Origin: Liolophura sinensis
Lineage: Eukaryota > Mollusca > Polyplacophora > Chitonida > Chitonidae
Direction of reading: 5' to 3'
Length of the DNA: 64,000 bases
Assembly: GCF_032854445.1 (NCBI RefSeq)
Contig: NC_088296.1
Location: forward strand, 21,939,853 to 22,003,852
Under the pieces are notes generated by a model. It did no database searches and was not told the origin of the DNA. It saw nothing but the letters and a program-made list of their open reading frames with translations. Shown here one piece after another: positions 11,716-24,222 of this stretch (positions within the stretch are counted from its first letter, which is position 1; each line of letters begins with the position of its first letter). The position numbers and the translations under genes were made by a program.

Positions 11716-14049
11716 GTATTATATTTTGAAAGTAAATTAAAAGTAATTTCAGACCCGCATAATCTGAATGCTAATTTAATTATCGCGGGTCCAATTTTCG
11801 TCACCTGCTTCAAGGCATACATATCCGATTTTAAATGCTCTTTATAAACTTTGTTGTTTTCATAACCAAGTTCTTTTACACTGAAGTCAAATATTCCTTC
11901 TTGATTCTGAATCCAATGTTAAATTTGAGTAAATTTACGAAATTTAAACCTAAACAACTGAAGTTGAAAGGCATTCATTTTCTTTCGTTACTGTGGCGAA
12001 GGGACGCCAATTTTGCTTTCGCCACACAGAAACTATATTAGCCAAAACTAATGTGGCGCATGGCTAGCCCAAGCCTAGCGACTAAGGAGATAGTCCTAGT
12101 CTTATGATGAACGTTTTTTCTCAGCCAAATCTGTATCACAAATGTTTGCAACGTTATGCCATTGTACACGGATTCCAGGTCTGACATTTTGATTTTATGC
12201 ATACATGTAGCACGGTGATATTTTATGTACATTCCTTGTATAATGAGGTTTATTTTGTTTGTTCAGATATGATGGTTGTCATTGACATTTTCTGTATCGT
12301 TGGTCACACACATTCAAGTTGTTGATGTAGATTTACTGTGTATTTGTTAAACAAAAGTTAAATTGTAAGTAATGGTATCTAGTGGTGTTTAAGTACATAT
12401 ACAGGACCATGGGGCATTTAGTACTGAATGACAAAAGGTCAATAAAATACTATGTAACAAGTCAGAGGTTGCAACATTATCTTGCTTACCTGATTAATTC
12501 TTTTGTATAGAAACGGGTAAGCGTCTAGTGTAGAAAATATCTTGTGAATATCTGCCTATTTCTCTGGATATCATAGAGGAAAACTTTGTTATTGATGATG
12601 TGTATGAACACTTGACACCTGTATATAACTCTTGTTCTGTATTGTTTGAGGTGCATTCGTCAACCATGCTGACTTATCTTCCTTGGAGTACTACTCTGAG
12701 ATTAGATAGTCGCCAGATTAAGTCAGTCAATCATTGTTTCTCTACTAAAAGACACCGGTGTTTAGTCTGAAAATAGTGCCATCCATCGATGCAAAGCTCC
12801 ATGAGTATCAAGGAAAAGCACATCTTTACGCAAAGGCTGGTTCACTTAGCATTAATCACTGCGGATGAATAACCAAATATCACAATATATGCTGTCTAAA
12901 CAGGCGTTCGTATATCAACCGTCAACTCATAAGGACATTCCAGGTCCATAATCGCCAGATATGCCAACGTAGTGTAACTGCGTCTACTATCTAAGCATTT
13001 ACGTTAACAGCCAGAATAATAACCTAATTGGGGTAAATTGACAAGAGGTCCGATTTTCGGCTTCTTTCGTGTGACCATTTACCAACTAGCCCTCTCTCGT
13101 TGGCGATCTGATTTTACCCTGATGCTGCAGTCTTTTCATGTGTAAGACAAGATAGCAGCCTAATACACGACTGGCGAAATTTTCAGCATCTTTATAAAAG
13201 ATATGGACACACCACTTGTCTAACATTAACACCCCAATAGTGTTGGGTGCCGTGACTCTGTCATTCAGTTTCAGAATACATACAATATACATGTATGAAC
13301 ACGGGAGTTACTAGACTCCTCTTCGCGATTGATCTATGATGGTGACACACCATTTCAGTTAACTTTTTACGTGTTTCCTCATATGGATTACACCGAAGCA
13401 GAGTATATGATTTTATAAGTTGCTGGCGGAAGATACAGTGAACACCTTACTTGTATGTTGCTCGGGTATCAGACTTTGTTGTGGTGGGAAAAAACACATC
13501 CATGCATTTTAACAACGATTTGTAAAGAGTAAATGTTTGTGAGAAATGAAAATAAATATTTGACATCAAAAAAGACTAAAGCTACAAGCAATTTAACCTT
13601 TCTCATTTTCAGACGCTTTTTTTGCCTGAAATGTAAGGAATAGAGGTGAGAATATAAACTGTAAAAACTTTCTTGTCATTAGAAACCCCGAGGAACACGT
13701 CCGCACTGAATTACCTCCCTTGCATCACTAAAGCACAAATCATGTAAAGTGGGATCGGTGTAAGCCTACACACACGTGTACTTCTTTAAGAGATATTTAG
13801 ATTTCCTCAGAGTGGCTGAAAAATTATACCAGCGGCTGTTTAGATTACTTCACAAAATTGAAGTTTGCTCTGAAGGTGGATCTTCAACTAGCATGCCGCG
13901 CTTTAATTTCAAAATTTGACGTTAGCCAATTTCAGACGTCCCACCTAACCACATTTTATTCCTCAAACAGCTGGAGAGTGCATTTAAGGGAGGTTATTCG
14001 CTAGAGCCTTAATATAATCATAACAAAACACCTTTCCGGTGGTAGTGCA

Positions 14050-14885
14050 TAAGTATTCAAATCAAACCAACAGCATCTTCCTGAGAGTGAAAAGTGGACA
14101 AAAAATATGTGCAACAATTCTAAAGCAGCAAGAAACTATTTAAACAACGTTTAAATACATGGAAATGTGTCATGTATTTAAGCACCAGTAGGTTTGTTGT
14201 CAAAAGCATATATATTATAAGAATCAAATGATGATTTGGCATTCCCATGGTGTGCTAATCCATAAGTATTCAAAACACCAAGAGCACTTTTCACAAGGTG
14301 AAAAGTTGAAAAAGTGAGAAAACATATATTGCTATTAAAAAAGCAAGAAATTATTTTAGAACTAGACTGCTTTGATTCAATACCAACAACATGTTCGTCA
14401 ATTTGATGGAAAATAGGCTTTGGTTAAACATTTCAAAATATTAATACACTAGTTCATCAATTAGTATTGAAAACACACCAACAGCATCTTCCTGAGAGTG
14501 ACAGATGAACCAAGAATATATAAAGCACTTTTAAGAAGCAAGAAACTATTTAAGCCATGTTTATATGCATGAAAATGCTACATATATTTAAGCACCAGTA
14601 AGTAATGTGTAGTCAAATGCACATATTTCATACGAATCAAATGGTGATTTAGCATTAACATAATAACCAGCAAGCATTCAAAATACCGAGAGCACCTTCC
14701 TGAAAATGAAAATTGAAAAAAGTGGTGGAATATGTAGAGAGATTCAAAAATAGCAAGAAACTACTCTGTCGCTAGACCGCCTTATTTCCATGCCAACAAC
14801 ATGGTCCTGAATTTTTAGAGAAAAATAGCCTGAGGTAAAACATTTCACAAGAGTGATACACTCGTGTGTGCTAGTCCATTACAAT
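14050..14885. repeat. ~205-bp tandem array, four monomers (unit 2)
   Basis: Monomer starts near 14,056, 14,267, 14,465 and 14,676. It is the counterpart of the 4,390-5,215 array with the same order of monomer variants. Confidence 0.8.
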
Positions 14886-17325
14886 CATCACGGATAATCC
14901 AGTTAGTAAAATCACATTGAAACATCGGTGAGAGTAGAATTTGGAAGAGGTATCATTGGGATTTGGCACCAACACTTCATATTCCACAACGATAACGAAT
15001 CGCATTCAACATCACATGTACAGCACTTGTCACAGGAGTCACGGTTCGACACAAACATTTCATATTTCTCAGAGATAACGACGAATGAGATCCACGGTAT
15101 ATTCCAAAAACAGCATCAGTTGAAATCCCCGAAACACGCACAGCACATCCCAGAATATTGATGGTAGGTAAATGGCTCGTGATAATATATTCCAAACCAG
15201 TGACACAGTGAAACAACTCACACCTTTCTTAATCATCGCCGTTATGGAAGTGTGTCTGAATGAAGGGGCACTCTTTAGATAATCACAAATGGAGAACGGA
15301 TGCAAGCAGAACATTGCAGAAAGACACAGAAGAGATTTTGCATAGAAGCAACACATTCGTGGACACTTTTTAACACAAACTTATTATGTCACGGCAAATG
15401 AGAAGAGTGTCATTGGAGATTTGTTGTTACCACATGAACCAATGAATAACACCGTTGAAATACAGCGTAGTCTCTATTACATTTAAGAAGAGTCTCACAG
15501 GAGATTTGTCCTTGTCATGAACGTCGTTTGGTGCGTCAGCCGTGCAGTTTGACAGGAGATTTGTCCTTGTCATGAACGTTGCTTGGCGTGTCAGCCTTGC
15601 GATTCTTGACCTGGAACGTCCATCTTGGCTGACGGCTGGTTTACGCATGTCTGTTCTGACGCTCATATTCGCAAGTAACAGATTAATCACACTGAACACC
15701 AAATGCAGAGTACATGTAGTCAAGTCACATTCGAGAACTGTTTCATTGGAGACTTATCCTTGTCGTGACAAGTACCAGGGCCATCAGAGTGCAAATGTAC
15801 CGTAGTCACAGCACATTCAAGAAATGTTCCATTTAAGAATAGTCAGCGTTGTCACACCACCAGAAGGGCGCAAATTTAGCGTAGGGCCGCTGTGTAGCCA
15901 TGGTATACACGAGAGCAGAAATGGCGAAGACACGCTAGGGACATGACACACTCTGAAACAGCAAATGTTTGAAATTATTGCAGGCAAACGAAATTTCAGA
16001 CACTCGCAAATAACAAACACAAAATATAAAAGCTCTCGTAAAATTAATTAATCAATTAAACCACGCACTCTTGTCAATTTTCCTCAGTCATGGCTTAAGT
16101 CTAACTGTTCATGTAAATGCGTAAGTAGTAGCAATTCACACGCCCCTTGGCACGATGGCTTGGGCAGAATTAGGTAAGAAAATCAGTGATGTTAATTGCA
16201 ACATAGCAGGCGTCACTGGTCTAGAATTCCTCAAAATGCTGTGTTGTCATCACATTTAATATGTTACACACATCGTCACTGCAGGACTGCCTTTGCGCCA
16301 AGTTTTATACCACCAACTTTTGAAATGACAAAGTTATCTGGCAAACCTGTGATCAAAGATGCTCATTAAATCATGTAATAAAAACGCTGTGTTATGCACA
16401 TGCTGGCTGCATGTAACCTGCAACATTTCATGTGTTGTAGCGCCAGCTTTCAGGTATAGGAAATTTGAGGCAGTTATCACTTTTTGAAGTTAATAAATCA
16501 CTATGGTGGCAAAGCTACCTATGAAACATTACAGTAGAAACATTAAGGCAGAGCAGTGGTCAAAATGACTTTGTTTCTCAGCACATAATTTAACATCACT
16601 CGGAAAATCCCCAGATCTTTGAGTGTATAAATCAATTATCAGCGGCCTGTGTTATAAAAGATGGCGAATTTTGACTACAATGTCAAAGCTTCCATGGTTA
16701 AGTACATAATGTACACTGTATTTTTGTTAGCTACAGTAATTTTTTAGTTTTTTCTACAGCATGAAAGATATCACTTGGAAGAGCCATACTCAAAGTGACA
16801 AGCAAACCACTAAGTGTGTCTTTCACTCCTTCACCCTAATTTTCTTCAGATTTACAATGAGTATCATTCTCTTGTCAGTAAATATGGACAGAACGTCCAG
16901 AATCTCTGGCGCCCTGGTTCATGACTTTGTCTATTCCCGCTTAACCAGCGTCTAGCGCCTTTACATTCATCGTTTTGAACTAGATCGCCACGTTGCATGT
17001 ATAAACACATGTAAACATATTTTATTATCTGCAACAATTTAAATGATAATTTCACTCCTTCGCCTAGAACATACCTCCCGTCTTTCGAACACCATTGAAA
17101 ATTGTTTACCCCTTATCTATGCATAATCCCGTGCTAATTTCTTACTTTATATACGTTAATGCAGGTCGTTCTGGAAAGTGGCCTTTGGGATCACTGACCT
17201 AGAACGTCCTTACTGACAAAAGTTTTAACACATAGATTATCTGAAGGTGAGTAGATTTCAGTTTGTGTTATCTCCCATTGTCTAACTCTCCTGTCAGAAG
17301 GTGCAAAAAGTCCCATGCATCCGGA

Positions 17326-18345
17326 CAGCACTTTTCACAGGAGTTACGGTTCGACACAAACATATCATATTTCTCAGAGATAACGACGAATGAGATCCAC
17401 GGTATATTCCAAAAATAGCATCAGTTGAAATCCCCGAAACACGCACAGCACATCCCAGAATATTGATGGTAGGTAAATGGCTCGTGATAATATATTCCAA
17501 ACCAGTGACACAGTGAAACAACTCACACCTTTCTTAATCATCGCCGTTATGGAAGTGTGTCTGAATGAAGGGGCACTCTTTAGATAATCACAAATGGAGA
17601 ATGGATGCAAGCAGAACATCGCAAAAAGACACAGAAGAGATTTTGCATAGAAGCAACACATTTGTAGACAGTTTTCAACACAAACTTATTATGTCACGGC
17701 AAATGAGAAGAGTGTCATTGGAGATTTGTTGTTACCACATGAACCAATGATAACACCGTTGAAATACAGCGTAGTCTATATTACATTTAAGATGACTCTC
17801 ACAGGCGATTTGTCCTTGTCATGAACGTCGTTTGGCACGTCAGCCGTGCGATTTGACAAGAGATTTGTCCTTGTCATGAACGTTGCTTGGCGCGTCAGCC
17901 TTGCAATTCTTGACCTGGAACGTCCATCTTGGCTGACGGCTGGTTTACGCATGTCTGTTCTGACGCTCATATTCGCAAGTAACAGATTAATCACACTGAA
18001 CACCAAATGCAGAGTACATGTAGTCAAGTCTCATTCGAGAACTGTTTCATTGGAGACTTATCCTTGTCATGATACATAACAGGGTAATTAGAGTGCAGAT
18101 GTACCGTGGTCACAGTACATTCAAGAAATTCCATTTGAGAATTGTCAGCGTTGTCACACTACCAGTGGAGCGCCAAGTTAGCGTAGGGCCGCTATGTAGC
18201 CATGGTATACGCGAGAGCAGAAATGGCGAAGACATGCTAGCGACATGACGCAGTTTGAAACAGTAAATGTTTGAAATTTTTGCAGGCCAAAAAAATTTCA
18301 CACACTCACAAAGGACACACACAAAATATAGAAGCTCTCGTTTCC
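17326..18345. repeat. Partial third copy of the large repeat
   Basis: Matches 15,020-16,040 of unit 2 at an offset of about 2,304 and carries the same extra ~60-base duplication, so it derives from a unit-2-like parent. The left junction lies in CATCCGGACAGCAC, where the unit-end sequence switches to the CAGCACTT block of 15,021. The right junction follows GAAGCTCTCGT, after which unique sequence begins. Confidence 0.8.
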
Positions 18346-19410
18346 GTTGTGATAAACATTGTTCTGAATATTCAAATAAGTATGCCGCTGTTAATACTGT
18401 GTACGTCTACTAGCCGTCACTTTCAGATGCACTTTAAGGAGTTTTCGCCTAGTTGATTCTGTTAGAGTGAACAGAATGGGACTCCTTAATCTAACTTGTC
18501 TCCTATAACTGATTCCCTAATTGGGAGGTGGCATATTTAGTAATTTCGCAAGGTGGCCATAGTGTGAAGCACCATCTCACTTACAGGCCAACAATCTCTG
18601 CCTCCATGATTGCTAGGATAGTGTATGGTTAAAGGAATGCTGATGTGATATGCGTGTGTTAATCGTGAGAAGCGGGTGAAAGCTTTGTGAGCATACATTT
18701 GCCTGTGGCACAGATGTGTCTGATTGTACAACACCAAATCAACCTCCTGGACAGGTTTTGACTGTCAAAGTTTGTCACGATAGGCGGTGTTAAAGAATTA
18801 ACTGAAGATTGACCACTTCACTCTCTTTTCTTTCATATTAATTGAAATTAAAACAGAATTAACAAAGTGGTGATTAGAACTTTCTATATCTGTAAGTTTT
18901 TTTTACTCAAGGTTTAACGGCACTGCCTTCCGTCAGTATACACGAATCTCAGCACGTTGCCAATCAGGGATTGTATGCCAGGTTGCCAATCAGCAGCCAA
19001 AACAGAAATGGAGATGCCGGATGGGTTCGCAAACTCCTACCCCATTTTTGTCTGTTGGATTAATAATTCAATTATCTTTGCCACTGTTTCTGTCAGACAT
19101 CATCTCACAGACTTTTTATGGTTGGTGACATTCATTTTGTCCTTTCTCTTTGTTTCTCTTTGTGAAGTACAACAACAACAGCGCATGCATCAGCCCGTGA
19201 CATTTCTGCACGCGGTTTATCTAATAAGCAACACTTATCTTGTGTTGCAAGATAATCAATATGTAATGCACACATGGTACACTAACTACCCATAACCATC
19301 CCCCCCCCCCATCCCCAACACACACTACCACCACAACACCACCACCAAAGCTGCTCAGTTGAGCAAAACAAAGCCGAAAAACTTTGGCTTCTAATTTTTT
19401 CTTTCTGATT
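18346..19410. other. Unique spacer upstream of gene A
   Basis: Non-repetitive AT-rich sequence and a C-run near 19,304-19,313, which lead to a polypyrimidine tract and 3' splice site at 19,411-19,414. A 112-codon frame at 18,957-19,295 shows no domain and is probably chance. A promoter or non-coding first exon for gene A may lie here but cannot be pinned down. Confidence 0.4.
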
Positions 19411-19426
19411 TCAGCAAATCACCGGT

Positions 19427-21536
19427 ATGGATAAAACATCGCCGATAATCTTTTTGCTCTGCTTGGTCATGATGCGTAAGTATATCTATTTTTTGTCTCA
19501 AAGATGGCTTCTCGAATGACCTGTTTATTAAATCCATCGTCTGACAGGTGACCTAAAGACTTACATAGACTGCATACATTTTCTTATGTAAAAGCATAGG
19601 TATGGTTTTTAGACTCAGGCAAATTGTCGAAGGATTATAATTCACCAGTTACTTGTGTTACTCTCATTATAGTATATCGCCCAGTGAATAGGTAGTGTGA
19701 AAAGAGACCGGTAAAACACTGATCATAGACATCAGTGAAATATTTTGTGTATTTCCAACAGTGAACGGAAAAGAAATTCCTTGAAGATGCATCGTGATCC
19801 TGGTACTGCGCGCTGCTATATAAGTTCCATCATTCTTTATATTTAAACTGTTATGTTTTCAAGTACTTTTGCAAGTTTCACCAAATTTACAGTACTTTCG
19901 CATCTTCTTTCAGTTGCAGAATGTTCGGAGTCTTCTAAGAACTTCGAAATAGGTCATTGTCTTCCGGCTGATAAGGTTATCCTTCCCATAAACCTCTCAG
20001 AGGAGGCAAAAGCAGCTTCATCCTCCTTAACCTACAGGTGTGCTAACAATAACCATATTTATGGTAGCTGGTATTCTGATAGCAACTACGCTGGAAACAA
20101 GTCGAACAACGTCAGCATCCAAAACAACGGTTCACTGGTACTTTACCACCCTGGAACTGATTCATGTGCAACAATCAGTGTCACGCTTCATGTCCACGAG
20201 GAGAGTAAATACGCCATAGATCACCTCACTTCAAAACTGAACAGATCTGGTAAGACCGATTTATAGTTGAACATCGTGCTCGTCCTTGAGTAACAACAAC
20301 AGTAATGTTACTGTCAACCATTACGCGTACAAATATGGCTACTATTACCATTAATACGGTCACAAACAAACAACACGGTATCCATTTCTCTTTTTATTTG
20401 AGTTGATTTCACCACTTTTAACTATAGTTTTCTCGTCGTATATGTCATCGACAGAACGTCTAGCTCTAGATCAGTCATTTTGTTCTTTGAAACAAACCCT
20501 TCTGAAAGAGCAGTCTGATAACAAGGTCTGTTCACGTGAGGAAATGTCAAAAACCCTATGGACAAACCTTTGGCCAATCAGATTTAAGGAAAAGGGAGCT
20601 CATTGTACTTGCGTGCTTAAAAACTAAATAATTATATTTTTGTAACGTTCACGGTTTTAACAGTCTTGCCATTATGATATGTGTATTTGTGAATAAGACA
20701 TTGAACTTTTATTATCCAGGGGAGGCTATATGTGAAAACAACACGGTGCCCAAGAATGAAGACAACAATGGTATCGGTAATGCAACTTTACCTCATGTAA
20801 CTTTAGTTCTCTCGTCGTATATGTCCTCGACAGAACGTCAGGTTTAAGGAACAGGAAACTAATTGTAGTTGTGTGCTTAAAAACTGAATAAAAATATTTT
20901 TGCAACGTTCACGCTTTGAACAATCTTGCCATTATAATATGTATATTTGAGAATAAGATATTAAACTTTTATTATCTAGAAGAGCCTACACCTGGAGACG
21001 ACGAGCTGCCCAAAAAACCTCCAGGAGAGACCAACACTGGTGCCGGTAAGTTCTTCATATCTTCACTGAACTAAAAATTTAGTGGACCTGTACTTAAACA
21101 AACGTAGTAAGGCGGGAATTTGGCCAAACCATGACCACGCTGGTTTGCTGTCGTGTCTAAAGTTTTCGAATCCCGTTCTGGCTACCTTTATTCGTTTATT
21201 CATGTTTGTTATGTGTTTTGTGAGGGACGGTGGTTACACCATTTGCCCCGGTATCCTCCGACCATAAACCATTCTAAGGTCAAATACCTGATAAATTCCT
21301 GAATAACGCGCTAAACACTAATCAAATAACTGTTAAAATTGCTGCATTATTGTTTTCTGAACACTGATTTGATTTGAATTTCAGGCATTGGAACGATTGT
21401 AGGAATAGTGATTGTGCTGGGGCTGGGGCTGGGGCTGGGTGCACTGGTTGTGTTCCTTGTCTATTTACGCCGACGCGGACGCGATCTTTGTACTTCGCTG
21501 GTTTCATCTACTAATAAAAGAGACCGCCATCGTTAA
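19427..21536 (+). CDS. Gene A: type I membrane protein with divergent Ig-like ectodomain
   Basis: Five exons, 219 residues: 19,427-19,475, 19,914-20,249, 20,720-20,776, 20,980-21,045 and 21,385-21,536. All introns are GT-AG and phase 1, and the frame closes exactly. Exon 1 encodes a signal peptide (residues 1-17). Exon 2 (17-129) is a single ectodomain with Cys20, Cys32, Cys59 and Cys101, Trp69 and a late GSLVLY...TDSC strand, which resembles a V-type Ig fold lacking the usual DxGxYxC. It has several N-glycosylation sequons (N43, N78, N82, N88). Exons 3 and 4 encode a Pro/Asn/acidic hinge. Exon 5 encodes a transmembrane helix (about 173-197, Leu-Gly repeats) and a short basic tail with no ITAM, ITIM or kinase. 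The ATG lies 13 bases after a strong 3' splice site, so an upstream 5'UTR exon is likely. A SINE sits 43 bases after the stop. A surface recognition role is inferred from architecture only. Gene structure is fairly sure; the Ig assignment is moderate. Confidence 0.72.
20419..21045 (+). repeat. Tandem duplication of intron plus hinge exon in gene A
   Basis: Intron 2 with exon 3 (20,419-20,776) and intron 3 with exon 4 (20,800-21,045) are homologous. Both carry CTCGTCGTATATGTC, CGACAGAACGTC, GTGCTTAAAAACT and CTTTTATTATC(C/T)AG. Copy 2 lacks about 120 bases between CGACAGAACGTC and TTTAAGGAA. The exons stayed phase 1-1 but diverged in sequence. Confidence 0.85.
21150..21330 (+). mobile_element. 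Diverged SINE-like fragment in gene A intron 4
   Basis: A B-box-like TTCGAATCCCG is followed downstream by ACGCGCTAAACACTAATCAAATA, which resembles the shared SINE tail. It is strongly decayed. Confidence 0.4.
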
Positions 21537-21578
21537 AGTAAAAACATTCTAGAATATGGCGTTATTTATTTATTTATT

Positions 21579-21816
21579 GGGGGGCCTCCGTGGCTCAGTC
21601 GGTTAGCGCGCTAGCGCAGCGTAATGACCCAGGAGCCTCTCACCAATGCGGTCGCTGTGAGTTCTTTTTGAGCTCATGCTGGCTACCTCTCCGGCCGTAA
21701 GTGGGAAGGTCTGCCAGCAACCTGCGGATGGTCGTGGGTTTCTCCTGGGCTGTGCCCGCCGTCATATAATTGAAATATTCTTGAGTAAAACCACAATTAA
21801 ATAAATAAATAAATAA
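21579..21816 (+). mobile_element. SINE family A, nearly full length, in 3' flank of gene A
   Basis: Head GGGGCCTCCGTGGCTCAGTC contains an A-box-like segment, and a degraded B-box region follows. The central domain (CCTCTCCGGCCGTAAG) and (AAAT)n tail are present; part of the region before the tail is deleted. Confidence 0.9.
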
Positions 21817-22050
21817 TTATTTATTTATTTGATTGGTGTTTTACGCCGTACTCAAGAATATTTCACGGCGGCCAGCATTAGGGTGGGTGGAAACCGGGCA
21901 CAGCCCGGGGGAAACTCACGACCATCCGCAGGTTGCTGACAGACCTTCCCACTTACGGCCGGAGAGGAAGCCAGCATGAGCTGGACTTGAACTCACATTG
22001 ACCGCATTGATGAGAGGCTCCTGGGTCCTTACGCTGCGCTAATGACCCCG
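21817..22050 (-). mobile_element. SINE family A, inverted, abutting the previous copy
   Basis: Tail to tail with the preceding SINE: (TTTA)n, GTGTTTTACGCCGTACTCAA, central domain, then a head truncated after TACGCTGCGCTAATGACCCC. Confidence 0.9.
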
Positions 22051-22280
22051 TCGTATAAGTGAAATATTCTTGAGTACGGCGTAAAACACCAATCAAATAA
22101 ATAAATAATCATTTATTTATTTATTTATTTGATTGGGGTTTTACTCAAGAATATTTCAATTATACGACGGCGGCCAGCATTATGGCGAGAGGAAACCAGA
22201 CAGAGCCCGGGGGTAATCCACAACCATCCGCAAGTTGCTGCCAGACCTTCCTTGAGTGAACCAAACAATCAAATAAGGCA
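22050..22280. mobile_element. SINE family A fragments (plus tail, then inverted copy)
   Basis: A plus-strand tail (22,050-22,109) is followed by an inverted copy (22,110-22,251) that has lost its head and part of the tail. A short TTGAGTGAACCAAACAATC tail remnant lies at 22,252-22,280. The block looks like nested or rearranged insertions. Confidence 0.75.
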
Positions 22281-23363
22281 ATGTGCTTCTCAAATTTTTC
22301 AATGTGATTTTCTCTACGGCGTTCGCTAGCTCAATTAACATAAGGGTAAATCTGTCCCTGACCAATGAACGTCAGAAGACCGCCACCAGTTCTGGATTAC
22401 CAGATGGGGAATGGGATCATGCCAGAAGGTTTATCAGGCGTTCGTGGTAGACGGGTGGTAATCATATGGGGCGTCACAGTTCCCTACACCCAAATAAACT
22501 TGCTTGCCGTTATAAAAATTGCGAATAAGTCTCGAGATAGCCGATAAATTATTAACACATGAATAAAACACATGCTATATAAATTAGCATATGCTAAAGA
22601 CTGCCATGATGAATAATTGATTAATGGCTATTTCTAATTCGCTTTGTAACAACAATTATTATTTGAATTACTCGACATTTTGATAACAATATTCATTACC
22701 GCTCAACATGATTTTCATTGCAAGTACAGAAAGCATAACGAGCCATGTCCATTTTATTGGTATGTTTCAATTACACGGATAAAGCTGTTTCCCTCAACAA
22801 TTATATGTTAATTAATACGAACACTAATTAATGCCGACATCTTGTAATTTCTACTAATCAGTTTGGGTTTCCCGGCTGAATCAATAAAACAGATTCCATG
22901 CAAAATTTTGTTCAGTTCAGCATGGTATACCCATACTTATACGGTAAGTCCAGGCCCAGCAACGAAGTAAACGAGAGCTGTAAAAAAATATACGCTGTGA
23001 ATCAGCAAGATCGGCAAACGCATTTTGAAAACAACATAGCGCCACAAATAACATGTTCATACTAAAAGGAAAATGTACCAAAACTTAACAATACACCAAT
23101 ATAACACCTGACTGCTTTATATCTGGCGCATAATGTTGACGTAGTCCTGGAAGCCCGATGGCTGATCCTGCTCAGTTTGCGGAGTTTTGCAATACAGACT
23201 CCGTAAAAATTACCACCCATACCGTGGCGTACTTAAGGCACACCTCTCCCTTATCAAAGCCATCAAACGACTGACATTAGCTCTTGGTCATTAGATGAAC
23301 TGGATTTAAGTCAAAAGGTCTATCAAGCGCTTGTGAAATACAGACTGTTCTCACTTGGGGTAG

Positions 23364-23720
23364 TAACCGGCCCGGCCCGGATAGCACAGTTGGTAGAGCG
23401 TCCGCTTGGGGACCGGTAGATCCAGGATCAATCCTTGATCGAGTCACACCTAAGACTTTAAAAGAGGAATTTGTAACTTCCTCGCTTGACGTTCAATATG
23501 ATGGGGATAGTGCAACGACTGGTTGACCCGTATCAGTATAATGGCTCGGGCAGTGCGGCTTACTTGCCTTCGGTAAGTCGTCACTGTGAAGCAGCACTAA
23601 ATAAAAGAGCGGTTGTAATCCAAGGAAGGCACATTACACGTACATGCACCCTAATGATTCCTTCGTCGTCATATGACGTCGTCAAATTGTTGAGTACGAC
23701 GTTAAACCCCAAGCACTCAC
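23364..23720 (+). mobile_element. SINE family B with target duplication
   Basis: The tRNA-like head has A box TAGCACAGTTGGTAGAGCG and a degenerate B box (GGATCAATCC). A ~250-base body and the tail TTGTTGAGTACGACGTTAAAC with (ACTC)n follow. Flanking direct repeats TCACTTGGGGTAG lie at 23,351-23,363 and 23,721-23,733. Confidence 0.88.
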
Positions 23721-24121
23721 TCACTTGGGGTAGCGTTGTTCACTACACCCAAATAAACCTGCTTGCCGTGATGTAAACTGCGAACAAGTCTACAGATGTG
23801 CGTTAAATTCTGAACACGTCAGTAAATAAATTATCCCTAAGCATTTGTTAAACAGACTGCGACTTGGAAACTGCACAGTACCATCGATCCGTGTCCTCAT
23901 GTCATTGGCGTTAGCGCAAGTGACTTTGTGTTATGGTGCACACATTTAATAACTATAGTCTACTTGTTTGGACTATAGTTTGGATATAAAATCATGCTCG
24001 CTACCAAAATGATCTTTTGTTAGAGGCACGTAACACCACAAACTCTACACATTATACGTTGCTAAAACGTGCGAGCAATGTCACTTATCGGTAACAGGGT
24101 TTAGATTAAAGTCGATAGCCT

Positions 24122-24222
24122 ACCCAGAAACCTCTCACTAATGCGATCGCCGTGAGTTGAAGTCCAGCTCATGCCGGCTTCCTCTCCAGCCGTACATGGG
24201 AAGGTCTGCCAGCAACCTGTGG
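24122..24222 (+). mobile_element. SINE family A fragment
   Basis: Only the region from the end of the head (CCTCTCACTAATGCGATCGC) to the central domain (GGAAGGTCTGCCAGCAACCT) remains. Confidence 0.8.

Larger units (their letters stand above)
9579..17325. repeat. Large tandem repeat unit 2
   Basis: Second near-identical copy of about 177-7,490. It differs by a full SINE at 11,442-11,715, by about 130 extra bases at 14,930-15,085 that are missing in unit 1, and by a ~60-base tandem duplication near 15,485-15,590. The right end, after the CATCCGG block near 17,325, joins a partial third copy. No protein-coding gene is convincing. The two units differ by scattered substitutions with no visible reading-frame constraint. 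Confidence 0.85.

Noticed and set aside
18957-19295. 112-codon frame with a hydrophobic segment upstream of gene A
   Set aside because: No homology recognised, and it is followed by a C-rich low-complexity run and stop. Probably chance.
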